Assembly: GCA_028565635.1 (NCBI GenBank)
Contig: JAOXYB010013345.1
Span: 1-18,206, forward strand
DNA from: Phoronis ovalis
Lineage: Eukaryota > Phoronida > Phoronidae
Reading direction: 5' to 3'
Length of the DNA: 18,206 nucleotides
Each line of letters opens with the position of its first letter. The stretch's first letter is position 1. The notes under the pieces are model-generated. The model was not told where the DNA came from and searched no databases. It saw only the letters and a program-made list of their open reading frames with translations. The position numbers were made by a program, and so were the translations under genes. This document shows, one piece after another, positions 11,184 through 18,206 of the stretch.

Positions 11184-11201
11184 ATTCAAGGTGATTCAAG
11201 G
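11184..11201 (+). repeat. Direct repeat of ATTCAAGG with 10-bp period
   Basis: ATTCAAGG occurs at 11184-11191 and 11194-11201, exactly one helical turn apart. Each contains TCAAGG, the core of NR5A/FTZ-F1 monomer sites (YCAAGGYCR). The first continues as TCAAGGTGA, one base off that consensus. It may be a nuclear-receptor binding site or a chance duplication. Confidence 0.35.
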
Positions 11202-12266
11202 AGAGGGCAAATTCTCATTATCCAAATTGATAACAAGAGATAAATTCGGAAAGAACTCCTTGCATACCTTTGACACAAAAACACATATTTTCATGTATTA
11301 ATACATCTTCGGGACGGTCCTTATGTATGGTAAACGCGCTCACCCTCTTCATTTTTTATAAATTGTATAGACTAGTTACGATTACAATTTAGTGGAGTGT
11401 TTTTCCTAGACTTATTTCTGTGTGCTCAAAATGATTGCATAAAAAAAATCAAATTTCGTGTAATTAAAAACTACACAAAAAGATTTTATTACCCGGAAAT
11501 TATTTGAAACATACCTTATTGCAAGGTTTTTCATTAAAGTAATCGGTATTTTTTGTTTGACTTGTACTAATTTTATGTTTCCATCCTTTAAGTTAATGGC
11601 GTAGTTATGGATTGTGGCCGACGTTAAGGAGCCTTAATGTGCACAATTTAGAAAAAGTACATACAGACAAAGTGATTACATCAAAAGGGTGGAAAGTCAC
11701 TGATGAGTACTGGATATTAACAAAATGACGGAACTAAACCTGTCTCGGCACTTAAAATGTTTGCATTCTTCGTGTTTAACATGTTTGATTACCACAACCA
11801 CTTAGAGATACTCCGAAAAGTTTCTTTCAACAGATGGCGTTCTGTTTGTTTTCTAATTTCGAGAAAACGAGGAAATTAGAACAAAAAATAGAATTTGCGA
11901 AATGTGTAGGTAACTGCTACTTTCAAGGTTATTCTGATCCTTATTTTACTCTTCACAGAACTCATGGCTTTGCTTCAGAGAGGTGCCTACAAAAATGATA
12001 ACCTCAGTTATTTAAAACTTGTAATCTGTCAAATATATTATAATATTTGACGCACCTCGTTTTATTTTCATGTCCTTGTTTTGTTTGTGGGCTATTTACC
12101 TCAGAATAAATGATAAAGCCTGCCTTGTCATTTATATCATAAAATGAAGTACATATTCGTTTTTACACCTCGACGCCTAAGGATTATAATCTAAAAAACC
12201 AATTCAGCATTTTTTTAAAATGGACGACAGACACTTAACGTATACATTTCACTTTCTGTGTCACCG

Positions 12267-12274
12267 TGACGTCA
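12267..12274. promoter_or_regulatory. Consensus CRE palindrome TGACGTCA in the intron
   Basis: A perfect CREB/ATF octamer lies in a slightly GC-richer stretch (about 12255-12335). TGATTTATT at 12334-12342 resembles PBX-Hox composite sites. Together they mark a candidate intronic enhancer. The octamer is seen directly; its use is inference. Confidence 0.3.
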
Positions 12275-12970
12275 TTATTTTCTCTACCATCGCGTGTTCC
12301 ATAATTAACCACAAAATATATCTACACACGTCGTGATTTATTCTACCAAATTTCAGTCATTTTCACTTTTTCATCTTAGTTTTTATGTCCTAGTGTAATG
12401 GATCTAAATCCTTGCGGTCTCTTTGATACAAGTGCCTGTTTCCAAGCTCTAATTACTATGTTGGTAAATGTTTGGGTATTTACATGTACCAGGTATAAAC
12501 GGCGACTCCTATTTTTTCATAGAACATTTTGCTAGGTACCGTCATAAAAAAGTTGATCTGGTCTCTGATGTTATCTATCTTCTAAATATGTTCTTTAAGA
12601 CCACACACGATAAGAGTTAATTTAATTACCGATAGAAAATAAAATGTTGAGCTTGTTGAAAATTAATGTTTTCTTCTAACAATTGAAAGTTCTCCCTCCA
12701 TATTTTTTTAAAGCAGACGCTGGCATTATTTTTGAAGTGATTTAAATATGAAGACATTTGCTTTTTATGTATACGCAAAAAGTATTTTAATTCTTCCCTG
12801 TTTTAAAAATATTAAAAGTAGTACAATATTATTGTTGCAAATTGATATCTTACAAACAAGCACATATTAATCCAAATAACCATGAAAATTATCTAATATT
12901 TGACTAATAGTAGCATAAAAAGTCAGTTAACATAGCATATAATTAGTTTGGGGTATTAATAAATACTCTA

Positions 12971-13219
12971 TTCGTTTTATTAAATAATATATAATTCCTT
13001 TTAATCACCAATTAGAGACATAGAAAAGATATGAGAATGTTACATTTCTGAAATCTGATACTTTGGAATAACAATCCGGAATATCATGAGCCCATTTTCG
13101 TTTTATTAATCTTTTTAATCATAAATGATTTGCCAATTAGAATCATAGAAAAGATATGATAATATTATATTTCTGAAATCTGATATTTTGGAATAACAAT
13201 CCGGAATATCACGAGCCCA
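12971..13219. repeat. Two-copy tandem duplication, unit about 125 bp
   Basis: Unit 1 (about 12971-13096) and unit 2 (about 13097-13219) both open with TTCGTTTTATTAA. They share an 87-bp block, 13008-13094 and 13133-13219, with 7 mismatches by hand count (about 92% identity) and no indels. The part of each unit between the opening and the block differs more. Divergence suggests an older local duplication rather than an assembly artefact. Unit 2 contains the palindrome AATCAT-AA-ATGATT at 13117-13130, which includes a TTTATGA Cdx-type core on the minus strand. Confidence 0.9.
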
Positions 13220-13439
13220 CAAAATAAAGTGTTTATTAGTGTCTAACCAATAATAAGTAAGAAATATATATTCTTCTTTCGATACTTCTAAAGTTATAAT
13301 TAGAACTATCATTATATTTTATCTCATAACGTTGCAAAGTTACTATGCAGTATTGTATAAAAACACTTTTACCAAAAGTGATTGAGTGGAATTATCTTGT
13401 ATTTGTCAACTAAATTGTGTATTTAAGCTATTCTGGTAA

Positions 13440-13625
13440 CAATGTTCACACCGATAACGGAGCGCAGGTACCCTGACGTAACTAGGAAGCGCTATGCGTC
13501 AGTCAATGTTTACGTGGAGACATAACCCAGTTACAATGACGAGATATCAAAGTATGCCGACAATGTTAGGATGGTGGGCGTGTTGTTCGTGGTTGGTAAC
13601 GCTAATACTCCACGAACCCAGATAG
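13440..13625. promoter_or_regulatory. GC-richer intronic patch with CRE-like and palindromic motifs
   Basis: This segment is visibly richer in G+C than the flanking intron. It carries TGACGTAA at 13474-13481, the exact reverse complement of the promoter octamer at 5223-5230. It also has a TGCGTCA half-site near 13496 and an 8-bp inverted repeat, GTTCGTGG at 13585-13592 and CCACGAAC at 13610-13617. It has no long open frame. A conserved enhancer is the most economical reading, inferred from composition and motif sharing only. Confidence 0.35.
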
Positions 13626-13837
13626 ATGCTGTCAGATTAGAACTGAATGGCCATATCAATGGTTACTAAACACTAATTAAGACTAAATAATGATGTTCCG
13701 GTCATTATACACATAAACAAAAGATTTGTTTACACGCACCTGCAGCATTCACGGATGCTAGAATTAGGAAATAAGAAAAATTAAAATATAGATATATGGC
13801 CACATATTCTCAGTGTCACTGATGTGAAATTTTCCAA

Positions 13838-13846
13838 GGGGGGGGG
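13838..13846 (+). repeat. Homopolymer G9
   Basis: Nine consecutive G bases occur in otherwise AT-rich intron sequence. It is a likely site of length polymorphism or sequencing error. Confidence 0.9.
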
Positions 13847-14081
13847 TTAACATTTTGCCTAGTAAGATTGCTTTGGAAATATTTTATTTGGGTTATAGCT
13901 CAGTCCGCATAAGGAAATAATTCGTTTTATAATTTTAGTTTTGAAATGAAAGCAATGCGGAGAGCAATAATGAACTTATATTTTTTCAAACATTGCAAAC
14001 ATGTATGTTAAACTACAAATAAATGTTGTCAGTGGCCGAAAGGAGTGTACGGTCAGTAGCCACTTTCTTCACGATAGCGAA

Positions 14082-14095
14082 CACCTGTTCACCTG
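14082..14095 (+). promoter_or_regulatory. Paired CACCTG E-boxes
   Basis: CACCTG occurs at 14082-14087 and 14090-14095, two bases apart (8-bp period). Paired CACCTG sites are the preferred arrangement for ZEB-type two-handed zinc-finger factors, and single ones bind Snail or E-proteins. They lie about 800 bp upstream of the homeodomain exon. Function is inferred. Confidence 0.3.
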
Positions 14096-14892
14096 CTACA
14101 CCACAAAGTTTTAAGGTTTATCCCTGCGTCGTTAGGAAGTTCGTGATAGTAATGAAGTCTACTGCGGTGCATTTAATATTATAAGATTTCTATAAAAAAT
14201 GAAGTACTTTTAAATATTTATAAAACGGAAAATATATTTAAAAACGGGAAATTCAAATATCCGTCCATTAACATTCCGATGCGCTCTCGGACTATAGTGG
14301 CTTTTCGTACAAAACATGTTTCTTTACTTCGGTGCGGTTATATCATTAATGTTGTGACCCGGGATGCTCATTTCTCAGATTGCTCATATCGCGGTAAACA
14401 GGAGAAATAACCCATACAGATAAATCGCGTGGTTAATCAATTCAATAGCGAAATTTGTTACAGTTTTAATTACACCACGTCAGTGCGGTTTCAAGGTTAC
14501 TCAGTATTTTGCGGCTATGACATAATTTTTTGAAACTGCCTAAATGTCTCTTCATGCATGTTGCGCGTCATTATAATACTTAGTTAGGTGGTGACGTTTT
14601 CTGCACCTTACAGAATTATTTAACCTCAGACATGAATAGATAAATAAAACATGTTTTATTTTTATTTCTGTATTACTTGTACACGCGGAAAACGAATTAT
14701 CAAAAGAACGTTTAAAGTAAATGTGCCGTTGTCATTCGGTCTATCAAAAGAGCTTCATCAATTGAAATCAGAAAAGTGAACTAGACTCGCAAATAAAAAT
14801 CTTGAACCATTGAAACAGTTATATATGCCGATTCACGAACATAAACCGTCGAACATGAACTACTGCTATATATGTTCGTTTCATTTTTTCAG

Positions 14893-15197
14893 GGAAGACG
14901 AGAACAAAAGATAAATATAGAGTGGTCTACAGCGACCATCAACGACTGGAGCTAGAAAAAGAATTCCATTATAGTAGGTACATAACCATTCGTAGAAAAG
15001 CAGAACTTTCCTCATGTCTAGGACTTTCAGAGAGACAAGTTAAAATCTGGTTCCAAAACCGACGTGCGAAAGAAAGGAAACACAATAAGAAGAAAGAAGA
15101 AATGCATAAAACCGCGGCTCATTCCACAGTTTCTCCAATCAACACCGTTCCACCAAACGTTAAAACAGAAAACATGGCAGTCATCACAAGTCAATAG
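14893..15197 (+). CDS. cdx: Caudal-type homeobox protein (Cdx), coding exon 2 with homeodomain
   Basis: This exon completes Gly172 and encodes residues 173-272 and a TAG stop. The homeodomain spans about residues 177-236 (bases 14907-15086). Its Cdx signatures include [12 protein letters not shown] at the N-terminal arm, [14 protein letters not shown] through helices 1-2, and recognition helix [14 protein letters not shown]. Hallmark residues are present: Leu16, Phe20, Trp48, Phe49, Gln50, Asn51 and Arg53 in homeodomain numbering, as expected for sequence-specific binding of TTTATG/TTTAC-type sites. Homeodomain positions 35-37 are Ser-Ser-Cys, in a part of helix 2 that varies among Cdx proteins. 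A Lys-rich run (HNKKKEE) follows, then a short 36-residue tail with a VKTE at 261-264 that fits the sumoylation consensus. No intron interrupts the homeodomain. The true start is not the GTG at 14922: the frame is open back to the acceptor at 14892 and joins exon 1 in phase. Confidence 0.97.
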
Positions 15198-15212
15198 GTC
15201 TGACATCTAGCG

Positions 15213-15243
15213 GTCTGATAGGAACTTACTAGTTTTATCAGAC
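15213..15243 (+). other. Stem-loop 16 nt after the stop codon
   Basis: GTCTGATA (15213-15220) pairs perfectly with TATCAGAC (15236-15243). With one bulged G at 15221, pairing continues through bases 15222-15226 with 15231-15235 (one G-U, then A-U, A-U, C-G, U-A), closing on the 4-nt loop TACT at 15227-15230. This gives 13 pairs in 31 nt. A nearby GGTCTGACA at 15197-15205 partly repeats the 5' arm and could compete for it. The structure is derived by hand from the sequence; any role in mRNA control is inference. Confidence 0.5.
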
Positions 15244-15742
15244 AACATGTCTAGTGTACCCGGTAAACACAAGTAGTATGATCGATAAAACTTGGAATGA
15301 ATACTCACATTATAGCTTAAGACACTGTATTACTTATGTTTTAAATAATGTCATTATATGTTTTCAATTTTTATTGTTACTTTAAGTCATTTGACAATGT
15401 GAAATTATAAAAACTAATGAAGATGGAATTATTTACGCATGCTGTGGAACAGAAACGCTAGCTCTAATTCAAAATTTTAAAAATTAGTTTTTGAAAATAT
15501 GAATGATGGTCTTTTCCACGCATGTTAAAATTCATGAAATGTTAATATTTTAGAGTTATCACTTTACGAAATTGTGCCATTGTACGACTCCAATATTTAA
15601 TTTGTTATAAGGGGCCACAGGAAATTACGGGTTATAGCTAGCTCATAATGCGTCTATGGTCTTGGAAGGGTGCGCAAGGAGTGCACATTTTTGTTTAATT
15701 CGTTATATGTACCTGCATGGTACAAATATTTTGTCCCTTGTT

Positions 15743-15784
15743 TGTACATACCTTAGTTGTAAAGATAAATCACTGATGTACATA
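15743..15784 (+). promoter_or_regulatory. Two Pumilio-type octamers TGTACATA in the 3' UTR
   Basis: TGTACATA at 15743-15750 and 15777-15784 match the PUF/Pumilio response element UGUANAUA. A third copy is at 16222-16229, inside the UTR only if a distal poly(A) site is used. In mRNA such elements recruit Pumilio proteins for translational repression and deadenylation. Caudal mRNA is translationally controlled through its 3' UTR in flies and nematodes (by Bicoid and by MEX-3), which makes this more than idle matching, although those factors differ. Confidence 0.4.
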
Positions 15785-16045
15785 AACTCGATTTTTATAT
15801 TATTTGGTTGATGCCTTATGTTTTGGCCGGAAACTACTGCAATTGTCTGTTCTTCCGTAGTTAAGTTATGGACAATCATTTATTAGAATAGCAACGGTAA
15901 AAAAAGGAAATTATAACTTTGTATAACCAAGCGTATTTTCTCCTTGTCAACCTAAAGTACAAGAAAGGCACAACGAAGAAGTAAATATTCCTGCTAGTGT
16001 CATAGTACAGAATTAATGTAAACTGTTGGTTTAAATACGCAGCCA

Positions 16046-16054
16046 TTATTTATT
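16046..16054 (+). promoter_or_regulatory. AU-rich nonamer TTATTTATT
   Basis: The UUAUUUAUU nonamer is a classical AU-rich mRNA destabilising element bound by TTP-family proteins. It lies just upstream of the first candidate poly(A) signal. It could confer the short mRNA half-life expected of a developmental regulator, but AT-rich DNA makes chance occurrence likely. Confidence 0.3.
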
Positions 16055-16099
16055 TGTCATATATTGTAAACAGTATAGAACATATTTTTATCTATCACA

Positions 16100-16113
16100 A
16101 ATATATATATATA
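16100..16113. repeat. (AT)7 microsatellite
   Basis: A short AT dinucleotide run lies in the probable 3' UTR, close to the ATTAAA at 16139. It has no evident function. Confidence 0.85.
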
Positions 16114-16138
16114 CTGTTTAGTTTAAGAATATGTGTAT

Positions 16139-16144
16139 ATTAAA
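16139..16144 (+). terminator. Candidate poly(A) signal ATTAAA
   Basis: ATTAAA is the commonest functional variant of AATAAA and is the first strong candidate after the stop codon. Downstream sequence is T-rich with GTTC and a long T/A tract. It would end the transcript near 16160. No cleavage data are available, so distal alternatives remain open. Confidence 0.35.
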
Positions 16145-16169
16145 ATTCTATTGTTCATTTTAAGTCCAA

Positions 16170-17280
16170 GCATTCTTTATTATTTTTTATTGCCGGGTCA
16201 TAAAAGTTTTATGATTCTACCTGTACATATTTTTCACATAAGTTTGACTTGTTAATGGTCCTTGTGAAATGTGAAGAGGCAGTCAAAACCTCTCTCAAGA
16301 TCACTTCAAAACTCATCCATATGTTTTCTTTACCATTGCTGACATCTCTTGAATAGCATTATGCCCAACATGTAAGTAGCTAGTCTCTTGTGACATTTTC
16401 ATGAAATGCCGACCAAATGTTACACCATGGATAGGGCTCTGAAATTTCAAGCAATTGCATTTCCAACAATTGGAGAATATTTGGACATCATAGAATCATT
16501 GAAACAATACACCATTTACGGCACGTTTAGACTTTTGCTGAAGAAAGAATTGTGCGACAATTCCTACCCTAATTAGAACCGTCTCAACCCTTCTCGATTA
16601 AATTAACATTAGCATATTTTTAAAAATCGTATATTACGTTTCAAGGAATTTTTTTAGAAAAAAAGGTATTTAAATTCCGAGGCATTATCAGCATGTATAA
16701 AATTCGACTTCTTAAAAAACAACACGAGAGAACATTTCAAAACTTTTGATTGGTGAGTCGTGTATTTGGGAATGTTCGAAAACAAAAGCCCGGCTGAAGG
16801 TAGACGTTTACATGTAGATTCAGTTGAGTACAATTATAAGTAGAACCCCAAGAATGATTTATTGTTGCAGACACTTTGATCTCAATTGCGTTTTTTTTTC
16901 ATCTTTTTTGAGATGATAATTTGTAACTTATTCCAAATAATGTATATTTCCTTGAAACCGCATTTCATTATACTAATTACTATGTAACTTAAATGTTATA
17001 TTTTTTTCAAGATTCCACTATTGGAAAAACCAGTACTACAACTTCGTTCAATTTGGATTTGTGATGAAACTCCCACGTTTTAGCACACCCTTATACGGTA
17101 AACAGAAATTCTCGACATCCCTGTGTTACCTTCTCTAAAAATTAAAGTTTGGAATACATTCTCAGCATTTCAACTTTTTCAACATAAATTTGTGAAAAAA
17201 ATGGGGAAAACTATTTTTCCAATATCAAGAATGTTTACCATAAGAAAACAGAAGTAACAGATAACTATATTGGATAGTGA
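16170..17280. other. Downstream region, no gene recognised
   Basis: This is either an extended 3' UTR or intergenic DNA. A less AT-biased part at about 16245-16560 has stop-free frames of about 60 codons on both strands (minus 16313-16495), which I could not match to any family. The rest is AT-rich with A and T homopolymers and no domain-like frame. Confidence 0.5.
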
Positions 17281-18167
17281 CATTTTTATTACAATTTTAT
17301 GTTCAGACAGCATGTAGCCTGTAATTTCTCTTTAAACATAGGCATGCAATATTCAGGTGTTCAAATAATAAAACAATGCAAAGTACACAGGCCCTCTGCT
17401 TGCATACACAAACAACTACCTGACATGGCTATGGTCAGTAAACAAACCTTTTACACTCATGTCAAATAAAAATATCCTGAACAACAAATTTGATTTCAAG
17501 AACATGATTGGGAGTATTTGCCAATATGTATCATTGCTTTAAAACGAGATCATATATTAAATCATAAAAATGTTTACTTTTTATACATTGTGCCTGCGTT
17601 TTTTTTTGTAAATTACACAATAGAATGATATATGTTAAAATAACAGCTACATCTACAGTTATTAAAATGCACAAATAACATGGCTACAATATTATTAGTA
17701 TAATACGAATGTAATGCATGTTTTATGTTGGGTAAACAATGTTACAAGTACATTGTGGTATAAACATCTTTAAAATCCTAAAACAGTTACCAGCAATCAA
17801 AAACATGACATAAATTATACACAGTCTACACACTGAGTTATCACTGCTCACTGGCATGTTTACATTAGCCTACAATTTTGTACCGAATTGTGCAATGTTA
17901 ATAATTCTCATATATGTAAATTAAAACATGTTAGAGGTCAGTGCCAAGTTTGCGAATGTTTATTCATTTTAATACAAGTTTCACAATTTGCAAGAAGCTA
18001 GTTTACATTCGTAGCTATTACCACAGAAAATGGGTTATAATCATACGATTTATTGCCGACCCATCTATGACTCTGACATAAACAGTGCAACTGTAATATT
18101 ATAACACTGCTAGTAAACAAAAGTACTTTATTAGAACAGTGCGGATATAAGGTAATACAGTATCAGG
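17281..18167. other. Region without coding signal; possible 3' end of a convergent neighbour
   Basis: There is no open frame of note on either strand. TTTATT at 17285-17290 reads AATAAA on the minus strand, followed on that strand by T/GT-rich sequence, which fits a poly(A) site for a gene lying beyond 18206. On the plus strand, AATAAA at 17367-17372 and 17465-17470 could instead end a long Cdx transcript. The two readings are not mutually exclusive, and both are weak. Confidence 0.25.
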
Positions 18168-18206
18168 ACTTTATCCCAGACCTTACTTTATCCCAGACCT
18201 TACTTT
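18168..18206. repeat. 17-bp tandem repeat truncated by the window end
   Basis: The unit ACTTTATCCCAGACCTT occurs at 18168-18184 and again at 18185-18201 without mismatch, followed by the first five bases of a third copy at 18202-18206. It is the start of a minisatellite whose full copy number lies outside the window. Confidence 0.92.

Larger units (their letters stand above)
5952..14892 (+). other. cdx: Single large intron of the Cdx gene (about 8.9 kb, phase 1)
   Basis: The intron is bounded by donor GTAAAC at 5952 and acceptor TTTTTTCAG ending at 14892, after a T-rich tract. It splits the Gly codon that precedes the conserved KTRTKDKYR run, between the hexapeptide and the homeodomain, the usual place for a first intron in Cdx genes. 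It has no supportable internal coding exon or RNA gene. Its start (5968-5991) has two AATAAA hexamers. Most of 6220-8580 and 8700-12200 is plain AT-rich sequence in which I see nothing definite beyond the listed repeats. GC-richer patches near 8581-8660, 13440-13625 and 14270-14420 stand out as candidate regulatory segments. Confidence 0.93.
15198..16165 (+). other. cdx: Probable 3' UTR of the Cdx gene (end uncertain)
   Basis: Sequence after the stop codon is AU-rich with no coding signal. The first plausible poly(A) signal is ATTAAA at 16139-16144, followed by T/GT-rich sequence, which suggests an end near 16160 and a UTR of about 960 nt. Later candidates are ATTAAA at 16597-16602 and AATAAA at 17367-17372 and 17465-17470, so a UTR of over 2 kb is possible. 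It contains a stem-loop right after the stop, TGTACATA octamers and an AU-rich nonamer. Confidence 0.5.

Noticed and set aside
13891-13910. tRNA A-box-like TAGCTCAGTCC
   Set aside because: No GGTTCGA-type B box follows at tRNA spacing and no acceptor stem can be formed, so there is no tRNA here.
15036-15044. Possible splice donor at CAA|GTTAAA inside the homeodomain
   Set aside because: The frame continues through a perfectly conserved recognition helix to a natural stop, so exon 2 is not cut here. The site matters only as a record of possible past intron position.
15626-15650. Second A-box-like GGTTATAGCTAGCTC string
   Set aside because: It has no B box, cloverleaf or terminator-like T run at the right distance.
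1-18206. A second ParaHox gene (Gsx or Pdx/Xlox) or other homeobox
   Set aside because: The only WFQNRR-type recognition helix found in the translated frames is at 15048-15065. Linkage to other ParaHox genes cannot be judged from this window.
1-18206. CRISPR arrays, operons, insertion sequences
   Set aside because: There are no regularly spaced repeats or transposase frames, and the gene structure is clearly eukaryotic. The only tandem arrays are the intronic duplication and the 17-bp repeat at the end.

Overview
The window is AT-rich animal nuclear DNA (about two-thirds A+T by eye) and holds one gene I can identify with confidence: a caudal/Cdx-class (ParaHox) homeobox gene on the + strand, in two coding exons separated by an intron of about 8.9 kb. 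Spliced, 5438-5951 joined to 14893-15197 encodes a 272-residue protein. It has a Tyr/Pro/Ser/Gln-rich N-terminal region, a hexapeptide PYDWMKK at residues 156-162 and a Cdx-type homeodomain at about residues 177-236. The long spliceosomal intron with GT..AG borders, the sparse coding and the AT-rich non-coding DNA point to an invertebrate bilaterian. I cannot place the phylum from this sequence.

Layout. Positions 1 to about 5100 are upstream intergenic DNA with no supportable gene. A candidate promoter and 5' leader lies at about 5110-5437: a TATA-like box, an inverted CCAAT box, a CRE-like TTACGTCA, three GATA cores and up to three short upstream ORFs. Coding exon 1 follows, then the intron 5952-14892, then coding exon 2 with the whole homeodomain and the stop codon. 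The probable 3' UTR starts at 15198; its end is uncertain and could be near 16160 or as far as about 17490. The final part, to 18206, has no recognisable coding sequence. It may include the 3' end of a convergent neighbour and it ends inside a 17-bp tandem repeat.

No Gsx or Pdx/Xlox homeobox, tRNA, rRNA, intact transposon or CRISPR array was seen. The large intron contains a (TA)9 microsatellite, a 10-bp inverted repeat, a duplicated unit of about 125 bp, and several GC-richer patches with CRE, E-box or nuclear-receptor-like motifs that could be enhancers.

The points most worth checking concern how the gene is regulated. Two AATAAA hexamers lie just inside the intron and could give an isoform without a homeodomain. 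The leader has uORFs, including a bare ATG-TAG. A bulged hairpin starts 16 nt after the stop codon. Three TGTACATA (Pumilio-type) octamers lie downstream of the CDS, in a gene family known for translational control. I found no wholly new kind of system here; the regulatory readings are hypotheses.
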